A stretch of 64,000 nucleotides of DNA from NCBI GenBank assembly GCA_965203215.1, contig CBDBBY010000001.1, forward strand, positions 1,240,001-1,304,000, read 5' to 3'. This DNA is from CBDBBY01 sp965203215. Its GTDB lineage: Bacteria > Pseudomonadota > Alphaproteobacteria > Rhodobacterales > Rhodobacteraceae. The position numbers and the translations under genes are program-made. The notes under the pieces are model-generated. The model was not told where the DNA came from. It made no database searches and saw nothing but the letters and a program-made list of their open reading frames with translations. This document shows, piece by piece, positions 44,430-53,209 of the stretch; within the stretch, counting starts at the first letter, position 1; the number at the start of each line of letters is the position of its first letter.

Positions 44430-46017
44430 GAGCCTGTCCAAGTAATCGCTTCCGCTGAACCTGACCGCCGCACCGGGGTCGGCATTGTCATAGGCCGTTC
44501 ATTCCGCCCGGATCGGATTTGGCGATTTTGCTCGGACGGTTTTGGCGGATCTCCCGGTTCCGGCCTCGGTTTTAGCGTTCCATGCCTGCCCGGACGGGTC
44601 CCGGGACGGTCAAGCGCCGACGGGCCGCGCGTTCGGCCACGCGGACACCAGCTTGTTCAAGTTGTGGGCGATGCAGACCAGCGTCCATTCCCGCCGCGCA
44701 TTCTCGACGCCTCGCATCAGGAACTGCCGGAACCGGCGCGCCTGCTTGATCTGTCCGAACACCGGCTCGACGGTGATCTTGCGCAATCGGTACCGACCGT
44801 CCCGGCCTTCCCGTTTGAGCCGCCGGTCCATCTCCGCCCGGCAGGTTCCCTCGCGCGGCGGCCTGCCGCCGGTCGCCGTCTCCTTGCCGTGCCTCCGCCG
44901 GCCGGTGGCGACATGGCCTCGGATGCCTTTCCTGTTCAGAAGCTTGAGATTCTCTTCGGAGCAATATCCGGCGTCGGCCGACAACTCCTCCGGCAATTCC
45001 CCCGCCGACGCTTCCATCGCCTCGATCATCGGCTCCAGCTGCTTCTGGTCGCTGCCCTCGGCGGTCAGGCCGTGCGCGACGATGACCTGGTTGTCGGCGT
45101 CCACCACGATCTGGCCGTTGTAGCATTGGCCGAACCCGTCCTTGGTCTTCATCAGCCGGCTCTCGGGGTCGGCGGAGTTCCGTTGGGCCTTGTCCTCCGG
45201 CTTCGCCGACGCCGGATCCTTGCCCTCCGCCTCGGCCGCCGCCTCGGCCTGCGCCTCAAGAGCGGCCATGTGCTCCTTGATCCGCTCCCGGCGCTGCCGC
45301 TTGGTCGCCAGATGCTCCGGAAGCATCCCGCTGCCGCCGTCGGCCCCGTGCTCGCGGTCCTCCGCCTCGTCCGCAGCTTCCGCGCGCGCCAGCATCTCCT
45401 CGATCTCCTCGCTCAGCTCGGCATCCGCCTTCACCATCCGGCCGTAGCTCATCGCCTTGTGCTTCGACGCGTTCGCCTGAATCCGCGTGCCGTCGATCGA
45501 CACATGCCCCAGAGACGCAAGGCCCATCCCCCTGCAAAGGGCCAATATCTGGTCGAACAGACCTCCGAGCGACGAAAGGTGGCGCTTCCGGAAGGCGTTC
45601 AAGGTGCGGAAATCCGGGCGCTGGCACGCCGTCACCGCCATGAAGTCCATCCGGTCCTGGCAGCACCGCGCGATCTCCCGCGACGAGTAGATCCCTCGGC
45701 TGTAGGCGTAGAACAGCAGAGCCACCATCATTTTCGGATGGTAGGGCGGCTGCCCGCGCACCTCCGAATAGGACCGCATGACCGACGACAGATCCAGCGC
45801 CTCCTCGACAAGCTCCCTGACAATCCGGGCCGGATGGTCCTCGGGAACGAAGTCGTCGACCGAAGGCGGCAAAAGAAACACCTGGTCTGCCTGCCAGTCG
45901 CGAAAGGTCTTGCCGGTCATTCCGAATCACTCCCAATGTTCATCAGAAATTATAGCACTGAATCCCTATTTCATCAACCGCATGAATCTCCCGGGCGGGT
46001 ATTTCTCGGACAGGCTC
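44430..46017 (-). mobile_element. IS1182-family insertion sequence
   Basis: Terminal inverted repeats GAGCCTGTCC.../...GGACAGGCTC, 1588 bp, flanked by a 4-bp palindromic target duplication CTAG (44426-44429 and 46018-46021). The target is the CTAG formed where two IS630-type ends abut. Confidence 0.9.
44610..45920 (-). CDS. IS1182-family transposase
   Basis: 436-aa DDE transposase. LPPSVDDFVPEDHPARIVREL and YHPKMMVALLFYAYSRGIYSSREIARCCQDRMDFMAV are hallmarks of IS1182. Catalytic Asp candidates are in LGHVSIDGTRIQANASKHKAM and LSADAGYCSEENLK, with Glu in ITVEPVFGQIKQARRFRQFL. Frame intact with matched inverted repeats, so the element is potentially active. An Ala/Glu-rich central insertion separates the DDE motifs. 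Confidence 0.93.
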   Translation of the reverse strand: MTGKTFRDWQADQVFLLPPSVDDFVPEDHPARIVRELVEEALDLSSVMRSYSEVRGQPPYHPKMMVALLFYAYSRGIYSSREIARCCQDRMDFMAVTACQRPDFRTLNAFRKRHLSSLGGLFDQILALCRGMGLASLGHVSIDGTRIQANASKHKAMSYGRMVKADAELSEEIEEMLARAEAADEAEDREHGADGGSGMLPEHLATKRQRRERIKEHMAALEAQAEAAAEAEGKDPASAKPEDKAQRNSADPESRLMKTKDGFGQCYNGQIVVDADNQVIVAHGLTAEGSDQKQLEPMIEAMEASAGELPEELSADAGYCSEENLKLLNRKGIRGHVATGRRRHGKETATGGRPPREGTCRAEMDRRLKREGRDGRYRLRKITVEPVFGQIKQARRFRQFLMRGVENARREWTLVCIAHNLNKLVSAWPNARPVGA

Positions 46018-46018
46018 C

Positions 46019-47171
46019 TAGAGCGTTTTTCGTTTAGTTTGAAGTACTCCATATCCTGAGTTCGCGAGATAGTTGGCGCATTCTTCGGGTTCGAATCTCT
46101 TCAGGATTAGAGCGTTTTTCACTAAGTTTGACCCACTGCGTACCCCGAGTTGGCGAGGTAGTTCGAGCATTCTTCGGGCGTGAACTTTTCCAAGATGGAG
46201 CCGACATTTTTCCAGAGATCGTCCCGAGTTCGCGGCTGGTCCTTGCGCAGGAAGTGCTTGAGTTTGGCGAACGCCTGCTCGATCGGGTTGAGATCGGGAC
46301 TGCAGGGCGGAAGGAACAGCAGGTGGGCGCCTGCGCCTCGGATCGCCGCGCGCACCGCTCTGGTCTTGTGGCTGCCGAGGTTGTCCATGATGACGATGTC
46401 GCCTCGGCTGAGCGTCGGGACCAGTTGCGTTTCGACATAAAGCAGGAAGGCGCCGCCGTTGACCGGTCCGTCCAGGACCCAGGGGGCGTCGATCCGGTCG
46501 TGCCGCAGAGCGGCGATGAATGTCGAGGTCCCCCAATGGCCGAAGGGAGCCCAGCCGTGCACCCTCTCTCCCTTGGGGCCCCAGCCGAATCTGGGCGACA
46601 TGTTGGTCTTCGTCCAGGTCTCGTCGATGAAGACCAGCTTGCGCGAATCCGCCTTGTCCTGATAGCGCTTCCACCGCTTGCGGCGGCGCTCCACATCCGG
46701 GCGGTTCCGCTCGTCGGCCACCGGCGCCGGCTTCTTGCGGGTGAGGCCGCAGGATCGCAGAAAGCGCCAGATCGCGGCGACGCTCGCCGAGACGTCCAGT
46801 TCGCGAAGCAAACCCTGCAGCCCCGCCAAGGTGATCGCCGGACAGTCTTTGATCCGCTCCAGGATCCAGGTCTGACGACCCTCCAGCTTCCGCTTGCGGC
46901 ATCCGCCCATCCGGCGCGGGCTGACCGATCCCGTTTCCAAATATAGCTGAACCCATTTGATCACGGTCGAAACGGCCACGCCGATCTGCTTCGCAACACT
47001 GCAGCGGCTTTCGCCCGCCAGCACCTTCTCGACCGCGTGCATCCGCAAATCGTCCGGATAAGGTCTCGGCATCCATCCATCCTCTGTCTTGAAACTAGAG
47101 GCATAAACCTCATCCCGACAGAAAAGGGAATCCATAAGTGGAACGATTCCAACTAAACGAAAACCGCTCTA
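46019..47171 (-). mobile_element. IS630-family element B with duplicated 3' end
   Basis: Outer ends TAGAGCGTTTTTCGTTTAG (46019) and the complement of ...CTAAACGAAAACCGCTCTA (47171) match each other. A second, slightly different end TAGAGCGTTTTTCACTAAG starts at 46108. Between 46019 and 46107 lies the C-terminal code of a related transposase (ILKRFEPEECANYLANSGYG). So the left side is a composite of two related IS630 elements. Confidence 0.75.
46122..47072 (-). CDS. IS630-family transposase
   Basis: HTH region LRMHAVEKVLAGESRCSVAKQIG followed by the DDE core: KLVFIDETWTKTNMSPRFGW (Asp), DIVIMDNLGSHKTRAVR (Asp) and CSPDLNPIEQAFAKLKHF (Glu). ATG 47072 (MPRPYPDDLR) gives 316 aa; the frame extends 21 codons upstream. 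Intact and potentially active. Confidence 0.9.
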   Translation of the reverse strand: MPRPYPDDLRMHAVEKVLAGESRCSVAKQIGVAVSTVIKWVQLYLETGSVSPRRMGGCRKRKLEGRQTWILERIKDCPAITLAGLQGLLRELDVSASVAAIWRFLRSCGLTRKKPAPVADERNRPDVERRRKRWKRYQDKADSRKLVFIDETWTKTNMSPRFGWGPKGERVHGWAPFGHWGTSTFIAALRHDRIDAPWVLDGPVNGGAFLLYVETQLVPTLSRGDIVIMDNLGSHKTRAVRAAIRGAGAHLLFLPPCSPDLNPIEQAFAKLKHFLRKDQPRTRDDLWKNVGSILEKFTPEECSNYLANSGYAVGQT

Positions 47172-47172
47172 G

Positions 47173-47322
47173 GAGCGTGTCCGAGAAATAGCTGCCGCTG
47201 AATTTGACGGAAATTTTCGGTACAGCATCTAGGAAATGTTGGTCGTTGTATCTATATGTTGCGCTACACAACATCAATTAATCTGTGTATATTGGTGATT
47301 TTACGAATACTCGGACACGCTC
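47173..47322. mobile_element. 150-bp MITE derived from IS1182-type ends
   Basis: Inverted termini GAGCGTGTCCGAG.../...CTCGGACACGCTC, no coding capacity, flanked by CTAG on both sides. Its first ~35 bases resemble the IS1182 end at 44430 (shared CGCTGAA and TTGACGG-like blocks), suggesting it is mobilised by an IS1182-family transposase. Confidence 0.78.
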
Positions 47323-47360
47323 CTAGGATGCGCCGCTGCTCAACCAATGAACGAACCGCT

Positions 47361-49772
47361 CTAGTGCTGAACGCTGCTTGGTCTATCCACGTGCTCTTGA
47401 ACAGCAGACCCGGGTAGGTCCGGCCGCGGCAGGTGCTCGAATTCCCATTCGATCGGAACAAGCGGCATCGTCAACGCAATCCCAAGCACGTCGCCCACGC
47501 TGGATACCGGTTTGATTTCAAGCTGGTTTTTAACCTCGTCCGGGATCTCGGACAGATCTTTCGCGTTCTTCTCCGGTATCAGGACTGTCGTGATTCCGCC
47601 GCGGATTGCAGCAAGCAGCTTAGCCTTGAGCCCGCCGATCGGGAGCACGGTGCCCCTCAACGTGACTTCCCCTGTCATGGCGATATCCCGCCTCACCGGA
47701 ATGCCGGTAAGAACCGAGACGATTGACGTCACCATCGCGATCCCGGCGGATGGACCGTCTTTCGGTGTCGCACCGTCGGGCACATGAACATGAATGTCGA
47801 TCTTTTCAAATTTGTTGGGCTTGAAACCGATCTTTGGCGCAATCGACCGCACATATGAAGACGCCGCGTCGATGGACTCCTTCATGACGTTTCCGAGCGT
47901 TCCGGTCGTCTTCATGCGCCCTTTGCCCGGCAAAACGACGGCCTCGATTGACAGCAGATCCCCGCCGGTGGTCGTCCACGCGAGTCCGGTGACGACTCCG
48001 ACTTGGTCTTCCTTCTCAGCCAAACCATATTGATATGGTGCCAATCCCAATAATGATCGCAGGTTCTTTTTCGATACGGAAATTCTTTTATTTTCGTCCT
48101 TGACCAGCTTCGTCACGGCTTTGCGGCAAAGCTTCGCAATTTCCCTTTCCATATTGCGAACGCCCGCCTCGCGCGTATAAGTCCTTATAATTTCTTCAAT
48201 GGCGTTCTTGTCTATCCGCAATTCCGAGGATTCTATTCCGTGGGCGGCCTTTTGCTTCGGCACGATATGACGCTTCGCAATCTCTATCTTTTCATCTTCC
48301 GTGTAGCCGGAAAGCGTTATGATTTCCATTCGATCACGCAGCGGATAGGGAATATCGTCGAGATAATTCGCTGTCGTTATGAACATCACCGACGACAGGT
48401 CGTAATCCAAGTCCAGATAATGGTCCACGAATTTCGAATTCTGCTCCGGGTCCAAGACCTCCAGCATAGCGCTCGCGGGATCGCCTCTGAATGAGTTTCC
48501 GAGCTTGTCGATTTCATCAAGCAAGATGAGAGGATTGATCGACTTCACCTTGCGCAACGACTGGATGATCCGGCCCGGCATCGAACCGATGTAGGTTCTG
48601 CGATGGCCGCGGATTTCGGCTTCGTCGCGAACTCCGCCCAAAGACACTCGAACGAACTCGCGCCCGGTCGCCTTGGCGACCGACTGCCCCAAGGAAGTCT
48701 TCCCGACGCCGGGAGGCCCTACAAGGCACAAGATCGGGCCGGTGATCTTGTTGACCCTTTGCTGGACGGCGATATACTCGAGAATGCGCTCCTTGACTTT
48801 CTCCAAGGCGTAGTGGTCGCGGTCGAGGATCTTCTCCGCCTTCTTGATGTCGCTCTTTACCGGATTCTTCGCACCCCAAGGGATTTCAAGCAGCCAGTCC
48901 AGATAATTCCTGACGACTGTCGCTTCCGACGACATCGATCCCATTTGACGAAGCTTGCGCAATTCGCCGAGCGCACGCTCCTTCGCTTCTTCGGTGAATT
49001 TCGTTTCGGCGATCTTTTTCTCCAGATCAGCCAGTTCCGACTTTTCACTGTTGTCGCCCAACTCCTTCTGGATGGCTTTCATTTGCTCGTTGAGGTAATA
49101 TTCTTTTTGAGTGCGCTCCATTTGCGATTTTACGCGGCGGCGAATCTTTTTTTCAACCTGAAATACAGAAAGTTCGGTTTCGATGAGCGAAAGGATCTTT
49201 TCGAGTCGGTCAAAAACCTTGCTTGATTCGAGAAGCTCCTGTTTTTTTTGAACTTCTATGCTCATATGCCCGGCAATAACATCGGCAAGCAATGCTGGGG
49301 CGGCGATGTCGTTGACTTCAGAAATTGTTTCTTCTGAAACCGCTTCTCTGCTTTGACTGTATTTCGCGAATGCTTCTTTCGCCGCTTTCGCGATGCGCCG
49401 GGTTTCGCCATCGTCAACAATTTCGGCTTCGAATTCGGTCGCAACGACTTCCAAATGAGTCTCGCAGTCAACGAATTCGTCGATCTTCATTCGTTGCTTG
49501 CCTTCAACGAGCACTTTCACGGTACCGTCGGGCAGTTTCAGGAGCTGCAGGACATGCGCCACGACGCCGACCTTGTAGATGTTTTCCGGTGTCGGATCGT
49601 CATGCTTCGGATCCATTTGTGCCGCCAAAAACAGTTCCTTCTTGGAATCAGCGACGATCTCCAACGCCTTGACGGACTTCGGCCGACCTACGAACAAGGG
49701 AACGATCATGCTCGGAAAGACGACGATGTCGCGAAGCGGCAAGATTGGGTACGTTTTTTCGTTGCGAGACAT
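47361..49772 (-). CDS. lon: ATP-dependent protease La
   Basis: Cytosolic AAA+ serine protease, 803 aa. The N-terminal substrate domain starts YPILPLRDIVVFPSM. Walker A is CLVGPPGVGKTS near residue 350. The proteolytic Ser-Lys dyad is in PKDGPSAGIAMVTS and GGLKAKLLAAIRGG. ATG 49772 follows AGGAG; the frame extends seven codons upstream. The TAG stop lies inside a CTAG at the edge of the IS pile-up, so the last residues may have been altered by insertion. Confidence 0.96.
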   Translation of the reverse strand: MSRNEKTYPILPLRDIVVFPSMIVPLFVGRPKSVKALEIVADSKKELFLAAQMDPKHDDPTPENIYKVGVVAHVLQLLKLPDGTVKVLVEGKQRMKIDEFVDCETHLEVVATEFEAEIVDDGETRRIAKAAKEAFAKYSQSREAVSEETISEVNDIAAPALLADVIAGHMSIEVQKKQELLESSKVFDRLEKILSLIETELSVFQVEKKIRRRVKSQMERTQKEYYLNEQMKAIQKELGDNSEKSELADLEKKIAETKFTEEAKERALGELRKLRQMGSMSSEATVVRNYLDWLLEIPWGAKNPVKSDIKKAEKILDRDHYALEKVKERILEYIAVQQRVNKITGPILCLVGPPGVGKTSLGQSVAKATGREFVRVSLGGVRDEAEIRGHRRTYIGSMPGRIIQSLRKVKSINPLILLDEIDKLGNSFRGDPASAMLEVLDPEQNSKFVDHYLDLDYDLSSVMFITTANYLDDIPYPLRDRMEIITLSGYTEDEKIEIAKRHIVPKQKAAHGIESSELRIDKNAIEEIIRTYTREAGVRNMEREIAKLCRKAVTKLVKDENKRISVSKKNLRSLLGLAPYQYGLAEKEDQVGVVTGLAWTTTGGDLLSIEAVVLPGKGRMKTTGTLGNVMKESIDAASSYVRSIAPKIGFKPNKFEKIDIHVHVPDGATPKDGPSAGIAMVTSIVSVLTGIPVRRDIAMTGEVTLRGTVLPIGGLKAKLLAAIRGGITTVLIPEKNAKDLSEIPDEVKNQLEIKPVSSVGDVLGIALTMPLVPIEWEFEHLPRPDLPGSAVQEHVDRPSSVQH

Positions 49773-49916
49773 GGCTGCTCCTGTAGAACACATAAATCAT
49801 TGCCGCGCCGCCATCCTACCCGACGCCCGCACCGCAGCAAAAATGTGTGCTGATTGCTAAATTGTCAAGTTGCGGCGACCTTGTTGGAAGTCAAGTAACA
49901 GAAAACACAAGAGAAT

Positions 49917-51041
49917 TTATTCGGATTGTTCCGGCGCGCGTCTCCAAGTTCGATGGAAGTCGTGAGCATACGCGTCGAATTTTCCGGTCAGCAGCGCGTT
50001 CCGGATTTCGGACATCAACTGCTGATAGTAGTGCAGGTTGTGCCAAGTTACGAGTATTGAAGCAATAATTTCTTTCGCTTTGATCACATGATGCAAATAC
50101 GCCCTCGAGAAGTTCTTGCAAGCGGGGCAGCCGCAGGACTCATCGATGGGATGCGGATCATCCTTGTGAGCAGCATTCTTCAGATTCAATGTCCCCGACC
50201 TGAAGAACGCCTGCCCTGTTCGACCGGATCTAGTGGGCAGAACGCAGTCGAACATGTCTACGCCGCGGGCGACCGCGTTCACAATGTCATCCGGCTTCCC
50301 CACGCCCATCAGATACCTTGGCTTGTCGAACGGAAGCATTCTAGGCGCATAGCTCAGGACCTCAATCATCCTCTCGGTTCCCTCTCCTACGGCAAGACCT
50401 CCGATCGCGTAGCCGTCAAAACCGATTTCAACCAGGTCTCCGGTGCTCTTGAACCGTAGGTCTTCGAATACCGACCCCTGCTGTATTCCGAAAAGCGCTC
50501 TTGAATCGTGCTCTCCGAATGCGGCCTTGGATCGTTTCGCCCAACGCATCGACAGCAGCATCGACTTTTCCGCCTCGACCCTGCTGACCGGAAACGGAGT
50601 GCATTCATCGAAACACATCGCGACATCCGAACCAAGCAGTTGCTGCACTTCAATGGAGCGCTCCGGCGACAAAACATGCTCCGCACCATCAATGTGGGAC
50701 TTGAAGCGGACGCCGTCTTCATTGAGTTTCCGGAGCGTGCTGAGACTCATGACCTGAAAACCTCCGGAATCGGTCAAAATCGGCCGTTTCCAATTCATGA
50801 ATCGGTGGAGGCCGCCGAGTTTCGCAATCCGCTCTGCACCCGGGCGCAACATCAGGTGATATGTGTTGCCAAGTATAATTTGGGCGCCAGTCAAAGCCAC
50901 ATGTTCAGGCAGCATCGCCTTGACGGTCGCCGCCGTTCCGACCGGCATGAATGCAGGCGTTTCGATATCCCCTCTCGGCGTGCGAAGGACGCCGGTCCTC
51001 GCATCGCCCTCTGATTTCGTGATTTCAAATTGAAATGCCAT
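49917..51041 (-). CDS. tgt: queuine tRNA-ribosyltransferase
   Basis: Exchanges guanine-34 for the queuosine precursor in tRNAs for Asp, Asn, His and Tyr; 374 aa. ILTDSGGFQVMSL contains a catalytic Asp, FDCVLPTRSGRTGQAF the nucleophile Asp region, and CGCPACKNFSRAYLHH the zinc site. ATG 51041 (MAFQFEI) chosen; 15 upstream codons are not conserved. queA is not adjacent. Confidence 0.95.
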   Translation of the reverse strand: MAFQFEITKSEGDARTGVLRTPRGDIETPAFMPVGTAATVKAMLPEHVALTGAQIILGNTYHLMLRPGAERIAKLGGLHRFMNWKRPILTDSGGFQVMSLSTLRKLNEDGVRFKSHIDGAEHVLSPERSIEVQQLLGSDVAMCFDECTPFPVSRVEAEKSMLLSMRWAKRSKAAFGEHDSRALFGIQQGSVFEDLRFKSTGDLVEIGFDGYAIGGLAVGEGTERMIEVLSYAPRMLPFDKPRYLMGVGKPDDIVNAVARGVDMFDCVLPTRSGRTGQAFFRSGTLNLKNAAHKDDPHPIDESCGCPACKNFSRAYLHHVIKAKEIIASILVTWHNLHYYQQLMSEIRNALLTGKFDAYAHDFHRTWRRAPEQSE

Positions 51042-51305
51042 GCCGTCTGCCCATCCGGGTTGGAAACAACCTCGTGATTGATACACGTAAACATCCGATC
51101 ATGCGCTGCAACCCGCTGCTATTCGGCGCGGGCTTGTTCAAATCGCTCTCAACCGGTCTTCAATCTGCAAATGCCCAAGGAAGTTGGGCGGTTGCGCTGT
51201 CTCGCGGCGTCTCGAGCTCTTCAACTATGGCGGAACGCGGTTATGGACAATTGGTTGCAATAGCCTATATGTTTGGTCAGGGATTTGCAGACGCCGTGCA
51301 TCGAA

Positions 51306-51671
51306 ATGGAAATAGAAGACAAATTTCCTTTGGAAGGGACAATTCTCATCAAGCCTTCCTCCGTGGATCATCCGTTGTACGATAGTGTCGTCGATGCATG
51401 TCGATCAGTCTATGATCCGGAAATACCTGTAAATGTTTATGATCTTGGTCTGGTTTACACAATTGAGATCGACCAAGAAGGCGAAGTTCAAGTCATCATG
51501 TCGCTCACTGCGCCGGGATGCCCTGTCGCCGGCGAAATGCCGGGTTGGATCGCCGACGCGATTGAGCCGCTGGAGGGAGTAAAGTGTGTCAATGTCGAAA
51601 TCACATGGAATCCGCCTTGGGGGATGGAGATGATGTCCGACGAAGCGCGCTTGGAACTGGGCTTCATGTGA
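51306..51671 (+). CDS. sufT: SufT/PaaD-like (DUF59, MIP18 family) Fe-S assembly protein
   Basis: 121-codon gene reading VVDACRSVYDPEIPVNVYDLGLVYTIEI, LTAPGCPVAGEMP and VEITWNPPWGMEMMSDEARLELG, the pattern of SufT. It acts in maturation of Fe-S proteins. Start is uncertain (ATG 51306, or TTG 51273 in the same frame). It lies 110 bases before an IscA/SufA-type gene on the same strand, which supports the role. No sufBCD genes are nearby. Confidence 0.87.
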   Translation: MEIEDKFPLEGTILIKPSSVDHPLYDSVVDACRSVYDPEIPVNVYDLGLVYTIEIDQEGEVQVIMSLTAPGCPVAGEMPGWIADAIEPLEGVKCVNVEITWNPPWGMEMMSDEARLELGFM

Positions 51672-51780
51672 AGATCATTGCGATGATTTGAGCGCGATGT
51701 CGGTTGTTCTCCGTCCGCCGCGATCATCGTCGGCCCGTGAGCAACATTGCGCAAACTCTCGGAAGGGTTAATTTTGGTCA

Positions 51781-52131
51781 ATGTTCGGAATACCTGGAAA
51801 GCAAGCAGTCACACTGACTGACGCCGCTGTTCGACATGTGTCGAAGCTTATGGCTGATGCGGGCAAAGCAGGGCTGCGGATCGGCGTAAAGAAGGGCGGC
51901 TGCGCGGGGATGGAGTACGTCATGGACTTCGTCGACTCCGTCAACGACAATGACGAGGTCGTCGAGCAGGACGGCGCAAGGATCGTTATTGAGCCGATGG
52001 CTCAGATGTTTCTTTTCGGAACCGAGATCGACTACAAGACCTCGCTGATTGAATCTGGATTTCAATTCAAGAATCCGAACGTAGTCGATTCTTGCGGATG
52101 CGGCGAATCCGTGAGCTTCAAGGAGGAGTAG
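51781..52131 (+). CDS. HesB/IscA/SufA family A-type Fe-S carrier
   Basis: 116-aa carrier. Ligand cysteines: KKGGCAGMEYVMDF and the C-terminal VDSCGCGESVSF. It receives Fe-S clusters from the scaffold and passes them to apoproteins. Probably cotranscribed with the SufT-like gene upstream. Which of SufA, IscA or ErpA it equals cannot be decided from the sequence alone. Confidence 0.9.
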   Translation: MFGIPGKQAVTLTDAAVRHVSKLMADAGKAGLRIGVKKGGCAGMEYVMDFVDSVNDNDEVVEQDGARIVIEPMAQMFLFGTEIDYKTSLIESGFQFKNPNVVDSCGCGESVSFKEE

Positions 52132-52238
52132 CACCTGCAACATGGACGCGTTGCGAAGAGATGCGCGTGGATAATTCAAACCTCTCTTGCAGTAGGCACT
52201 CGCCCGAACACAAAGTCCCGATCAAACTGGAGAATGAA

Positions 52239-52988
52239 TTGGCCAACCTTTTGTTTGCCGGAAACTGGAAAATGAACGGCACCGGAGAGTCCTTGAATGA
52301 GATCGCCGAACTCGCGGCGGTCGGAATCAGACCAGGGTTGAAGGTGCTGGTTTGCCCCCCTGCCACTTTGATTTCGCGAATGGCCGAGGCTTTGGGGGAA
52401 ACGGACATCGAAGTTGGCGGCCAAAACTGCCATGAAAAGCCGTCGGGGGCATACACCGGCGAAATCTCGGCAAAAATGTTGAGAGACGCCGGCGCAACCC
52501 ACGTCATTTTAGGGCATTCGGAACGGCGGCAGCACTATCGGGAGTCCGATTCGTCCGTGATGGCAAAGGTGAAAGCGGCTTGGAGAGCCGATCTGATCAC
52601 GATTGTTTGCATCGGTGAAACCGAAGAACAAAGAAACAAGGGGGAAACTCTGGCCGTCGTCGAGTTCCAAATCGATCAAAGTATTCCTGACGGCGCCAAC
52701 AGCGACAATTTGGTTGTCGCCTATGAGCCGGTCTGGGCGATCGGAACTGGCAAGACCCCTGCCCTTGCCCAAATCGCCGAAGTGCATGAGTTCATCCGGA
52801 ACCGTTGCATCGCTCGTTTCGGCGAGGTTGACGGCCATTGCATCAGGCTTCTTTACGGCGGTTCGATGAATCCCGGCAATTCCCGCGAGATTCTCAGCCT
52901 TAAAAATGTTGACGGAGGATTGATCGGAGGAGCATCCCTCAAGGCTTCGGACCTTTTGGCAATCATTTCCAGTTCGCAATCGAAATAA
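52239..52988 (+). CDS. tpiA: triosephosphate isomerase
   Basis: Interconverts dihydroxyacetone phosphate and glyceraldehyde-3-phosphate. Active-site residues: FAGNWKMNG (Asn, Lys), VILGHSERR (His), VVAYEPVWAIGTGKTP (Glu and flexible loop 6) and LLYGGSMNPGN. Start chosen at TTG 52239, six bases after GGAG, which gives 249 aa, the normal length; the frame is open far upstream and ATG 52161 would add 26 unconserved residues. Confidence 0.95.
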   Translation: MANLLFAGNWKMNGTGESLNEIAELAAVGIRPGLKVLVCPPATLISRMAEALGETDIEVGGQNCHEKPSGAYTGEISAKMLRDAGATHVILGHSERRQHYRESDSSVMAKVKAAWRADLITIVCIGETEEQRNKGETLAVVEFQIDQSIPDGANSDNLVVAYEPVWAIGTGKTPALAQIAEVHEFIRNRCIARFGEVDGHCIRLLYGGSMNPGNSREILSLKNVDGGLIGGASLKASDLLAIISSSQSK

Positions 52989-53209
52989 TTCAAAAATGAC
53001 GGATAAACCCACAGAAATCGCAACGCTGAATTTGATTGGTAATTCCTGAATTTAGTTTGCAGCATTCACCTGTTTTGATTGACTGCATCTATCGAGTCAC
53101 TGATTATATGTATTTTCTAATTTCGTATTCCGGCAATCGGATAGCATTGTCCTTTCACGTAGTGCGAATATATTGAATCATAGTTTCCGCTGCCAATCCC
53201 GCAGATCTT

